This document shows, piece after piece, positions 22,805 through 28,429 of a stretch of 28,429 nt of DNA. A program made the position numbers and the translations under genes. Under the pieces are notes generated by a model. It had not been told where the DNA came from and did no database searches. It saw only the letters and a list, made by a program, of their open reading frames with translations. The stretch comes from JAYUZR01 sp043751595 (GTDB lineage Bacteria > Patescibacteriota > UBA1384 > CAILIB01), in contig JAYUZR010000019.1 of the NCBI GenBank assembly GCA_043751595.1, forward strand, positions 1 through 28,429. The letters run 5' to 3'. Positions within the stretch are counted from its first letter, which is position 1; each line of letters begins with the position of its first letter.

Positions 22805-23428
22805 ATGGAACCAACTAATCCCTATCACAAAACTGCTGAAAGCTACGATACCAAGCTAAACTTGCCTGTTATACGCAGCTTCAGAAATGCTGAGCGCACC
22901 TTGATTTGTTCAATTTTGGATAACGTTACCAAGCCAGGTACCACCGTGCTCGATCTGGGTTGCGGCAATGGCTTTTACACTAAAGAACTGGCCGAGCGTG
23001 GCGCCAGCATTCATGCCGTAGATGCCTCTGCCAAGATGATTGAACTCGTAAAGGAGAGGCTTAAGGATTACAAAACGGTGAGCTATACCCAGGCCGATGC
23101 CACTACTTTTACTACCGAACCAGTTGAATGCGTCGTATCGATTGGATTAGTAGATTACTTGCCCGATTGGCAATCGTTTCTTAGACTGTGCTTTTCCGCC
23201 GCTAAGCATGGGGTAGTACTCAGCTCTCCAGCGGTAGGATTGCCCGGCTGGGGATTCAAGCTTTCTGCTTTGGCCGAGGGTTCGCGCATTACTCTTTTGA
23301 GTGAAAAGCAGATAAATGCCTTTCTTACTAAGGAGTTTCCAGACTGGAAGGTTAGCATTACCCGAGTTGGCCTAAATGATGGGGTAACCGGTGGTCTTAC
23401 GCTTATTATTGAGGGGAGTAAGAAATAG
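22805..23428 (+). CDS. SAM-dependent methyltransferase, class I
   Basis: The 207-residue protein has the Rossmann-type fold. Motif I is VLDLGCGNGFYTKELA (48-63), an acidic residue for the SAM ribose lies in HAVDASAKMIEL (Asp73), a motif II-like QADATTF follows, and motif III is VVSIGLVDYLPDW. The C-terminal half is short. The substrate cannot be assigned; small-molecule or lipid O/N-methyltransferases of this type are common. It is last in the operon with the ATL gene and is followed by a strong terminator. A link with alkylation repair is only suggested by position. Confidence 0.82.
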   Translation: MEPTNPYHKTAESYDTKLNLPVIRSFRNAERTLICSILDNVTKPGTTVLDLGCGNGFYTKELAERGASIHAVDASAKMIELVKERLKDYKTVSYTQADATTFTTEPVECVVSIGLVDYLPDWQSFLRLCFSAAKHGVVLSSPAVGLPGWGFKLSALAEGSRITLLSEKQINAFLTKEFPDWKVSITRVGLNDGVTGGLTLIIEGSKK

Positions 23429-23448
23429 AAGGTAGTTTGTAGATTGCA

Positions 23449-23488
23449 AAAGCGCTTGATCGAATCTCGATCAAGCGCTTTCTTTTAA
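23449..23488. terminator. Strong bidirectional Rho-independent terminator
   Basis: A perfect 14-bp stem (23449-23462 with 23468-23481) closes an AATCT loop and is followed by CTTTT on the plus strand and by TTTTGC on the minus strand. It separates the methyltransferase operon from the convergent gene ending at 23499. Confidence 0.9.
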
Positions 23489-23498
23489 GTGAGTGGAG

Positions 23499-23879
23499 TC
23501 ACTCGACGACGAAAGTGGTCACACTGCCGTCCGCTCGGACGAACCTCCCGTCACCACGGGATTTGACCACGAAAGTAGTATAGGAGTTCCCGGTGTTTCC
23601 GGAGTAGCGACTATTGTCCGTCTTCACGCCAAGATCGGCGTAGTCGAAGGGTCCCCGGTAGAGGACGAGAGCCGGTCCTTTTGTTTCAATCTCATCGCCA
23701 ATCTGCCCTGAGATGGGCAGACTTCCGTCGAGGGGAACAAGGACGATGTCGCCCTCGATTGTGATTGCAGTGCGCTCGGCATCGGCGATTTCCCGCGCTT
23801 CTTTGTACGCTGGCCAGGCCGCGAAGCCAAGGGCGACTAGCGCTGCGCCAGCAACCAATACGATATACTTACGACTCAT
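23499..23879 (-). CDS. Membrane-anchored protein of unknown function, foreign composition
   Basis: I do not recognise this 126-residue protein. Residues 5-22 are a single hydrophobic segment (signal anchor or uncleaved signal), placing the rest outside the membrane. The remainder has a strand-rich look (TIEGDIVLVPLDGSLP, TTFVVKSRGDGRFV, SVTTFVVE) with repeated TTFVV. Its codon choice favours GTC, GAC, ATC, CTC and CGG, unlike the neighbours. It has an AGAGGA Shine-Dalgarno site and a near-consensus promoter, both rare in this window. Together these suggest recent transfer. Function not inferred. Confidence 0.72.
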   Translation of the reverse strand: MSRKYIVLVAGAALVALGFAAWPAYKEAREIADAERTAITIEGDIVLVPLDGSLPISGQIGDEIETKGPALVLYRGPFDYADLGVKTDNSRYSGNTGNSYTTFVVKSRGDGRFVRADGSVTTFVVE

Positions 23880-23926
23880 TTCTCAGTCCTCTTCTTGCGA
23901 GCGGGTAACTCTCACATGTATACCCT

Positions 23927-23951
23927 CGTAAGCTCGTCGAAAGAGCTTGCG
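23927..23951 (-). other. Hairpin in the 5' leader of the 23879 gene
   Basis: CGCAAGCTC and GAGCTTACG (minus strand) form a 9-bp stem with one G-U pair and a 7-nt loop, in a leader of about 107 nt between the predicted start of transcription and the ATG. No known riboswitch class is recognised. Confidence 0.4.
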
Positions 23952-23993
23952 GGGACCTACATACGGACATGCTCAAGAAGTAGCTGACGCTGA

Positions 23994-24022
23994 TTTATAC
24001 CTCTCCAGAGGCTATTTGTCAA
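23994..24022 (-). promoter_or_regulatory. Near-consensus sigma-70-type promoter
   Basis: On the minus strand TTGACA (24017-24022), a 17-bp spacer, then TATAAA (23994-23999). This is the closest to consensus in the window. It drives the gene starting at 23879 through a leader of about 107 nt. Confidence 0.75.
24000..24011. promoter_or_regulatory. Dyad inside the promoter spacer
   Basis: CCTCT-CC-AGAGG is a 5-bp inverted repeat with a 2-bp centre, lying wholly between the -35 and -10 of the 23994-24022 promoter. This is a common operator position for repressors. Confidence 0.4.
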
Positions 24023-24037
24023 TCAGTTGGTTAAGGC

Positions 24038-24544
24038 CTACTCGCCGTACACCCACATAAGTAACGGAGGAATATCTCCCTTGCACGGATCACCACTCTT
24101 AATTCGTTCTCTAAGTTCTGCAGGAGTTAACCAGTAGTACTCACTAAAATCGTCGCGGTTATAGTCCGGAACTTCATTAGTCAGTAACTCGTACACGACC
24201 ATAAAGGCATTCGTACCATGCTCGTGAGGAGTAAGCTTTGCCACCCGAGTAAGTGAGTGTTCAGAGATATCAATCCTAAGTTCTTCAAGCATTTCGCGAG
24301 CCACTGCTTCTTCATAGCTTTCTCCAGCGCTTACATGGCCGCCCATACTCATACTTAAGCACGAGGGAAACGCTTTCTTTTGAGCTGTTCTACGGGGAAT
24401 CCATAGCTTGCCTTCGGAGTTTTTAAGAAAGACATTTACGACGCGAAAGTTTTTAAGGCCAAGTTCATAGATTTCTCGGCGAGACTTGGCTTCAATTACC
24501 TCGTCTTGATCGGTAACAAAGTCGAGATATTCTTCGGTGTGCAT
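24038..24544 (-). CDS. Nudix hydrolase (IDI/YfcD-like)
   Basis: Predicted hydrolase of a nucleoside-diphosphate-linked substrate or isomerase-like Nudix protein. The 168-residue protein has the Nudix box at 69-91 (GHVSAGESYEEAVAREMLEELRI) fitting G-x5-E-x7-RE-U-x-EE, with Arg at the usual second Gly. The N-terminal VVNVFLKNSEGKLWIPRR and KKAFPSCLSMSMGGH resemble isopentenyl-diphosphate isomerase and the YfcD group. Without the IDI catalytic cysteine context I would not call it an isomerase. It is monocistronic. A 10-bp palindrome lies upstream. Confidence 0.85.
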   Translation of the reverse strand: MHTEEYLDFVTDQDEVIEAKSRREIYELGLKNFRVVNVFLKNSEGKLWIPRRTAQKKAFPSCLSMSMGGHVSAGESYEEAVAREMLEELRIDISEHSLTRVAKLTPHEHGTNAFMVVYELLTNEVPDYNRDDFSEYYWLTPAELRERIKSGDPCKGDIPPLLMWVYGE

Positions 24545-24550
24545 ATGGTA

Positions 24551-24578
24551 ACTTTACGTGGACTAGACGGTAATTACC
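24551..24578 (-). promoter_or_regulatory. Possible promoter and palindrome before the Nudix gene
   Basis: TAAAGT (minus strand, 24551-24556) ends 6 nt before the Nudix ATG at 24544. A perfect 10-bp palindrome GGTAATTACC (24569-24578) lies across the expected -35 region. Either may be functional, but both are short and unproven. Confidence 0.3.
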
Positions 24579-24720
24579 ACTTACTACCTGCTAAAGAAGA
24601 TATAGTTTGAATAAAGACACAGCAGGAGATAACGCGAAACCTACAGTTTCGCTAGCTGCTTCCATAGTTCCTTGGTTTGCAGAACGAACTCTTTCGTTCT
24701 CACCCACTAAAGTCACACAA
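24579..24720. other. Hairpin-rich intergenic stretch
   Basis: No gene is seen here. Two further perfect stems occur: GCGAAAC/GTTTCGC (24634-24652, 5-nt loop) and AGAACGAA/TTCGTTCT (24681-24700, 4-nt loop). They lie between the tRNA-Ala terminator and the Nudix promoter region. A small RNA is possible, but no promoter for one is evident. Confidence 0.3.
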
Positions 24721-24753
24721 AGCAAAAAGCCTCCAAAATGGAGGCTTTTTGCT
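24721..24753. terminator. Rho-independent terminator after tRNA-Ala
   Basis: A perfect 14-bp stem (24721-24734 with 24740-24753) has a 5-nt loop and carries A5/T5 runs in its arms. On the minus strand it begins one base after the tRNA 3' end, so it ends the tRNA transcript. Confidence 0.8.
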
Positions 24754-24754
24754 T

Positions 24755-24830
24755 TGGTGGACCCTAGGAGATTCGAACTCCTGACCTCTTCCATGCCATG
24801 GAAGCGCGCTACCAGCTGTGCTAAGGGCCC
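24755..24830 (-). tRNA. tRNA-Ala (GGC)
   Basis: The minus strand folds into a 76-nt cloverleaf. The acceptor GGGCCCT pairs with AGGGTCC and contains the G3-U70 alanine identity pair. The D arm includes AGCTGGTAG. The anticodon stem CTTCC/GGAAG has loop ATGGCAT giving anticodon GGC. The T arm is AGGAG-TTCGAAT-CTCCT. Discriminator A and a genomically encoded CCA complete it. It follows tsaD on the same strand after 52 nt and is followed directly by a terminator. Confidence 0.96.
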
Positions 24831-24882
24831 AGAAAAGAAAGGTTCACCCGGATTGAGCGAGCGAAGCCATACTAGCGAAATC

Positions 24883-25929
24883 CTAGGCCCGGGTAAAGCT
24901 TAGTTGAGGAGCGCGGTCGAGCGATGCGCCATCAGTAGGTGCAAGACCGCCATCCTGGATTCCAAGCCAGGCTGCAACGCCAATCATAGCCGCGTTATCG
25001 GTGCAGAGTGCCAAGTTTTTAGGAGTATGCACCGTTGCGCCGGTAGTTTTAGCCACTGCACGCACGCGCTTGCGCAGGGCGGTATTTGCCGCCACCCCAC
25101 CAGCCAGTAGTATCTGCCTGATCTCTGGGTGCCGCCCTAGTATAAAGCGCACTTTTCGCATCAGGCCTTCTTGGGCAACTCGCTCAAAGCTTGCGGCGAG
25201 ATCGCAGATTACTTCTTGCGGAAGGGCCACTTCGTGCTCTTTACGGATATCATCTAGCAAATACTTTACCGCCGTTTTTAAGCCCGAGTAGCTAATATCG
25301 GCACCAGGATTCCTGAGCATGGGGATGGGCAGGGGATAGGCCTGATCGTTTCCGTGCTTTGCTAAGTTGGAAATAAGCTTGCCCCCCGGGTATCCGAGCC
25401 CCAGCATCTTGGCCACTTTATCGTAAGCTTCGCCAAGGGCATCATCCAGCGTGGCCCCAACGATAGTTGTCTTAGAAAACGATTCTAGAAGGACCATTTC
25501 GGTGTGCCCGCCCGAAACCAATAAGGCCAAGGCCGGGTACTGCAGAGTTTCTTTTCGGCCAGCAACACAACTAGCAATATGCCCGGACATATGATTAACG
25601 CCGTAAAGCGGAAGCTTGAGCTCGGCACTGAGCACGCGCGCCTTATCCAGGCCAACTTCTAGGCAGGGGGCAAGGCCGGGGCCATAGGTGATAGCAATTC
25701 CTTCGAGATCTACGCTAGTAACACCGGCACGGGAAAGAGCCAAGGTCACCACTAAATCAATCCGCTCCTTATGCAGCCGCTGAGCCATAAACGGCACCAC
25801 GCCGCCATAGGCCTTGTGGTAGCGAACCTGACTCGAGATAACAGTACTAAGAATCTCCTGGCCGCGGGTAACCGCCACCGAGGTTTCATCGCAACTGGTA
25901 TCGATCGCTAAGAGTAGGGGGGCGTTCAT
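24883..25929 (-). CDS. tsaD: tRNA N6-threonylcarbamoyladenosine transferase TsaD
   Basis: TsaD transfers the threonylcarbamoyl group to A37 of ANN-decoding tRNAs (t6A). The 348-residue ASKHA-fold protein begins with AIDTSCDETSVAV. The metal-binding histidines are His113 and His117 (NHMSGH). It also has LLVSGGHTEMVL, DDALGEAYDKVAKMLGLGYPGG, SYSGLKTAV, LAGGVAANTALR and the C-terminal Asp in CTDNAAM. In the motif normally GGVVPExASRxH the Glu is Phe (VVPFMAQRLH). It overlaps tsaCE by ATGA. No tsaB is in this window. Confidence 0.95.
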   Translation of the reverse strand: MNAPLLLAIDTSCDETSVAVTRGQEILSTVISSQVRYHKAYGGVVPFMAQRLHKERIDLVVTLALSRAGVTSVDLEGIAITYGPGLAPCLEVGLDKARVLSAELKLPLYGVNHMSGHIASCVAGRKETLQYPALALLVSGGHTEMVLLESFSKTTIVGATLDDALGEAYDKVAKMLGLGYPGGKLISNLAKHGNDQAYPLPIPMLRNPGADISYSGLKTAVKYLLDDIRKEHEVALPQEVICDLAASFERVAQEGLMRKVRFILGRHPEIRQILLAGGVAANTALRKRVRAVAKTTGATVHTPKNLALCTDNAAMIGVAAWLGIQDGGLAPTDGASLDRAPQLSFTRA

Positions 25930-26981
25930 GAGAGGGGGAGGTGGCGAATCTGGCGAGATTCTTCACTTAGGGTGGTGAACTCAAGCTGCAAACCTACCGC
26001 AATCTGAACCACCTCAGCAAGAATAGGTGCTGGCCACTCAGCGATTAAAACGTCCCTGGCGGTAAGGCGCTCAAGTAAGCCTAAATCGGCCAGAGTAATT
26101 TCTGGAGTACGCCAAAGGTCTAGGTGAAACAGTGTACCACCAGAAGGAATCGCATACTCCTTCATTAACGCATATGTAGGAGAGGTAATCGGTTCCAAGA
26201 TACCTAAATGAGTAGCTGCGCCTTTGGTAAACTGGGTCTTACCGGCACCAAGATCGCCTGTTAGTAAGAAAGCTAGCGGCTTTTCTCGGCTCTCTTGGTA
26301 GGAGGCAAGTAATTCGCCAGCGTGCGCACTGGTTTCTTCAGGTGAGTTGGTAGTTATCGTTGGCAATACTTCGTGCAATTGTGCACCAGCTCGGATTACT
26401 CGCTGCACTGCCTGAGTGGTATCGATTACCGTACTCGGCTCGGCCGCAGGTAATTCGCCAACAGAAAGAAGTAGATCGATCGCTTCGCGCTGCTGCTCGC
26501 TAAACGCCGCAAGAAGCGCCTCTGGGTTTCGGGGTTTGGCCGCGCCAGCCGGAGCTGCCGCAGTGGCGGTAAGCGGCTTTTTGTAGGCTTCAGCCAGGGC
26601 CTGCGCCACTGAGTGCGATGAGATACGGATTCCCATGGTACCAAACTCAGAAATAAGACGGGTATCCACTGGTTGAGTGGCGCGCACCCTGGAAACCACG
26701 GTAACTGGCCCCGGCAAAAAAGATGCATACAGTTGCTCGGCCTCAGAAGTAAGCTCAACCAGAGCCTCGGCCGCGTCCCTGTTTGCTACCAAAATAGGCA
26801 TCGCCAATCCCGCTGGACGCTGCTTTACCCGTAGTAGTTTGGTGACCGCCGCCGCATTAGTTGCATCACAGGCAAGTCCGTATACGGTTTCGGTAGGGAA
26901 GATTACCAAACCTCCGGCCGCGAGTACTTCGCAGGCACGGGAAAGATCGGGATTTTCAGGAGAAATAGAGAGGAGTTCCAT
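25926..26981 (-). CDS. TsaC (Sua5/YrdC)-TsaE fusion for t6A synthesis
   Basis: The 351-residue protein joins two t6A-pathway modules. Residues 1-200 are Sua5/YrdC-like, which makes threonylcarbamoyl-AMP: LVIFPTETVYGLACDATN, KQR (53-55), GPVTVVSRV and MGIRISSH. Residues 205-351 are the TsaE ATPase: Walker A GDLGAGKT (242-249), ITSPTYALMKEY, HLDLWR and IAEWP. The Sua5/YrdC SxN signature (TSANxSG) reads TAAAPAG (140-146), losing the Ser and Asn. The start at 26981 matches the domain boundary and a TGCTATAGA element 7 nt upstream. An ATG at 27035 would reach almost into the tRNA-Leu gene. Confidence 0.9.
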   Translation of the reverse strand: MELLSISPENPDLSRACEVLAAGGLVIFPTETVYGLACDATNAAAVTKLLRVKQRPAGLAMPILVANRDAAEALVELTSEAEQLYASFLPGPVTVVSRVRATQPVDTRLISEFGTMGIRISSHSVAQALAEAYKKPLTATAAAPAGAAKPRNPEALLAAFSEQQREAIDLLLSVGELPAAEPSTVIDTTQAVQRVIRAGAQLHEVLPTITTNSPEETSAHAGELLASYQESREKPLAFLLTGDLGAGKTQFTKGAATHLGILEPITSPTYALMKEYAIPSGGTLFHLDLWRTPEITLADLGLLERLTARDVLIAEWPAPILAEVVQIAVGLQLEFTTLSEESRQIRHLPLS

Positions 26982-26988
26982 TACCTTT

Positions 26989-26997
26989 TCTATAGCA
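26989..26997 (-). promoter_or_regulatory. Extended -10 element before tsaC-tsaE
   Basis: On the minus strand TGCTATAGA ends 7 nt before the ATG at 26981, predicting a leaderless tsaCE-tsaD mRNA. It lies 43 nt past the tRNA-Leu 3' end. Confidence 0.5.
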
Positions 26998-27039
26998 GGT
27001 TTACGCTCAACAAAAAATGACCCCAGAAGGATCATGTTT

Positions 27040-27126
27040 TGGTGCCGCGAGAGAGACTTGAACTCTCACTACCTTGCGGTAACCAGATTTTGAGTCTAGC
27101 GTGTCTACCGATTCCACCATCGCGGC
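27040..27126 (-). tRNA. tRNA-Leu (CAA)
   Basis: The 87-nt minus-strand sequence is a class II tRNA. The acceptor GCCGCGA pairs with TCGCGGC. The anticodon stem CTAGA/TCTGG encloses loop CTCAAAA with anticodon CAA. It has a long variable arm (TTACCGCAAGGTAG) and T arm GAGAG-TTCAAGT-CTCTC. Discriminator A and encoded CCA are present. It starts 24 nt after the glycosyltransferase stop and may be co-transcribed with it. Confidence 0.96.
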
Positions 27127-27150
27127 AATGGAGCTACTGTAGCAGTTTTA

Positions 27151-28281
27151 CTAAGGTTTCTCCAGTACTCGCTGGTATAGGCCAAGCGTCTGTTTTGCCA
27201 TCTGAGACCAGCTAAACGTAGCCAGCTTAGTATAGCCCTTAGCGATAAGATCGGCCCGCAAAGCTTCATCGGTAGCTAGTTTATACATCGCTTCAGCAAA
27301 GGCTACTTCATTCCCTGTTTCAACCAAGATTCCAGCATTTCCTACCACCTCGGGCAGTGAAGAATTGTTGGCGGAAATAACCGGACTACCGGCAGCAAAC
27401 GCTTCTAAAATAGGGAGTCCAAAGCCTTCGTACTGAGAAGGATTAACCGTACCTACTGCGTGGCGGTACAAAAGAGGGAGAAGCTCATCAGGAACAAAGC
27501 CTGGTAGGCAAATATCGGCCGCAAACGAAGAATTGGCCACGCGCTCCCGTAACTCTGGCGTGCTGTATTTCTGATTTCCACAAAGCACCAGCACATGAGG
27601 AGCATTAGTCTCACTCTTAAAGCGCTCAAAAGCGCCTACGAGCGTGGCAATTCCCTTGTGTGGGCGCCAGGCGCTTAAAAAGAAGAAATACGGCTCGCGT
27701 CGGCCAAGGAACTCTTGCACCTGCGATTTACTACCAAACGGCGCTTCGCCCAAACGCTCGGGACCACCTTCGTAAATAACCTCCATTCGTGCCTGGGGAA
27801 TCTTAAGGGTCTTTGTAGCATCCTGTGCACTCGATTCTGAAACAGCAATCACTGCCTTGGCTGAAGAGTAGGCGCGTTTCATGGCAAGAACAAACCCAGC
27901 CCGGCGAATAACCGATTTCTGTGAGCGCCCTTGTGGAAAATGGAGCACGGTAAGATCGTGCAAGGTAACCACAAACGGGCGCCGATATAAAATGGGGTGG
28001 TTAAAATTAAGAAAGTGAACTAAATCGAGCTTTTCTTTGTACAAAACCTGCAAGAACTTGGTTTGTTCGGCCACCGTATAGTGAGCAATTGGCACCACTA
28101 CTGGCTCAAAATTAGGCTGTGCAAGATCCCATTCGGGGAGATCGGAGGGGGTGATAAACACCCTGTACTGATTAACGGAATCGATAGCAGCTAGCCCGTG
28201 CAGGAGCTCTCTTGTGTAGCGGCCAAGGCCCGCTGTGCTTTTGCGAAAAAAGCGGGCATCAATTCCTATTCGATACGACAT
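27151..28281 (-). CDS. Family 4 glycosyltransferase (GT-B)
   Basis: Predicted retaining nucleotide-sugar glycosyltransferase, probably for cell-surface glycans. The 376-residue GT-B protein starts MSYRIGIDARFF with the usual GLGRYTRELL acceptor-domain loop. It has VVTLHDLTVLHFP and AVIAVSESSAQD, then the donor domain FFFLSAWRPHKGIATLV, PGFVPDELLPLLYRHA, and the E-x7-E motif in SQYEGFGLPILEAFAAGSPVI. The closing part LPEVVGNAGILVETGNEVAFAEAM is typical. An in-frame ATG at 28371 would add 30 non-conserved residues overlapping the divergent promoter. The 28281 start has TGGTAGAGT 7 nt upstream. Confidence 0.93.
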   Translation of the reverse strand: MSYRIGIDARFFRKSTAGLGRYTRELLHGLAAIDSVNQYRVFITPSDLPEWDLAQPNFEPVVVPIAHYTVAEQTKFLQVLYKEKLDLVHFLNFNHPILYRRPFVVTLHDLTVLHFPQGRSQKSVIRRAGFVLAMKRAYSSAKAVIAVSESSAQDATKTLKIPQARMEVIYEGGPERLGEAPFGSKSQVQEFLGRREPYFFFLSAWRPHKGIATLVGAFERFKSETNAPHVLVLCGNQKYSTPELRERVANSSFAADICLPGFVPDELLPLLYRHAVGTVNPSQYEGFGLPILEAFAAGSPVISANNSSLPEVVGNAGILVETGNEVAFAEAMYKLATDEALRADLIAKGYTKLATFSWSQMAKQTLGLYQRVLEKP

Positions 28282-28288
28282 ATGCACT

Positions 28289-28297
28289 ACTCTACCA
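28289..28297 (-). promoter_or_regulatory. Extended -10 element before the glycosyltransferase
   Basis: On the minus strand TGGTAGAGT ends 7 nt before the ATG at 28281. There is no -35 match 17 bp upstream. This again predicts a leaderless transcript. Confidence 0.5.
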
Positions 28298-28320
28298 GGT
28301 TTAACGCCGCCTGCTATACC

Positions 28321-28349
28321 TTGACTAAACAGGGTAATAGTGGTAAGGT
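28321..28349 (+). promoter_or_regulatory. Promoter of the gene starting at 28358
   Basis: TTGACT (28321-28326), a 17-bp spacer, then TAAGGT (28344-28349) preceded by TGG (extended -10). The ATG follows 8 nt later, so the mRNA would be leaderless or nearly so. Confidence 0.6.
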
Positions 28350-28357
28350 CCTTCGTT

Positions 28358-28429
28358 ATGCAGCACCCCATCTTGCTTCAGTTTAGTGAAAGTGATGTTC
28401 GCAGCTTCTTGCGTGAGCCGGTTAAGGCT
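28358..28429 (+). CDS. 5' end of an unidentified gene, cut by the window edge
   Basis: An open frame starts at ATG 28358 directly after a good extended -10 promoter and runs without a stop for 24 codons to the end of the window. It begins MQHPILLQFSESDVRSFLRE. It is divergent from the glycosyltransferase. Too little is visible to identify the family. The promoter geometry is the main support that it is real. Confidence 0.55.
   Translation, partial: MQHPILLQFSESDVRSFLREPVKA

Noticed and set aside
23493..23711. Plus-strand frame after the methyltransferase terminator
   Set aside because: It begins just past a strong terminator, is antisense to the better supported 23499-23879 gene, and has no promoter or Shine-Dalgarno site.
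24846..24894. ACCCGG/CCGGGT inverted repeat at the end of tsaD as a terminator
   Set aside because: The loop is long and the stem needs a bulge; it is too weak to call, and tRNA-Ala may be co-transcribed with tsaD.
24607..24903. Plus-strand open frame containing DPRRFELLTSS
   Set aside because: This peptide is the well-known spurious translation of the complement of a tRNA gene (here tRNA-Ala).
26677..27093. Plus-strand open frame ending in RERDLNSHY
   Set aside because: Antisense to tsaC-tsaE and then to tRNA-Leu; the ending is another tRNA-complement artefact.
1..28429. CRISPR array, insertion sequence, prophage or integration site
   Set aside because: No regularly spaced repeats, transposase, integrase or tRNA-derived duplicate ends were seen.

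Overview
The window looks like a chromosomal segment from a Patescibacteria/CPR bacterium (sub-lineage not assigned). The grounds are a bacterial ribosomal-protein/rpoA cluster with no rpmD (L30) between rpsE and rplO, several enzymes shorter or more divergent than their usual bacterial forms (AspRS without the GAD insertion, DacA without its C-terminal domain, an unusual adenylate kinase), and very few Shine-Dalgarno sites. TGA is used as a stop (rpsM, adk), so the genetic code looks standard. I see no insertion sequence, CRISPR array, rRNA or origin.

Layout. Positions 5-9459 (+) hold a dense translation/transcription block: rpsH, rplF, rplR, rpsE, rplO, secY, adk, map, infA, rpmJ, rpsM, rpsK, rpsD, rpoA, rplQ, rplM, rpsI, rbfA. 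Positions 9498-16488 (+) hold a small membrane protein, pheS, pheT, aspS, an rRNA pseudouridine synthase and a D,D-carboxypeptidase. On the minus strand, 16496-17812 is an RNA-maturation operon (rpmF, nusB, rnc). It is followed by a PIN/ribbon-helix-helix toxin-antitoxin pair with a clear promoter-operator (17880-18587) and leuS (18598-20967).

Positions 21050-24544 are the accessory part. It contains a PadR-type regulator, a convergent OmpR-like regulator with a degenerate receiver, a three-gene operon (unknown small protein, alkyltransferase-like protein, methyltransferase) ending in a strong terminator, a membrane-anchored protein of foreign-looking composition with a near-consensus promoter, and a Nudix hydrolase. 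Positions 24755-28281 (minus) hold tRNA-Ala(GGC), tsaD, a tsaC-tsaE fusion, tRNA-Leu(CAA) and a GT4 glycosyltransferase. A divergent gene begins at 28358 and runs off the window.

How it works together. Most of the window serves translation: ribosomal proteins, IF-1, RbfA, aminoacyl-tRNA synthetases, rRNA processing and modification, and t6A tRNA modification. A recurring feature is a TGnTAnnnT (extended -10) element placed 6-9 nt before the ATG of first genes (9498, 22061, 22120, 26981, 28281, 28358), plus a perfect TATAAT 7 nt before aspS. This predicts leaderless transcripts. No clearly new defence or mobile system was found. The most unusual loci are 21402-24022 and the tsaCE fusion.
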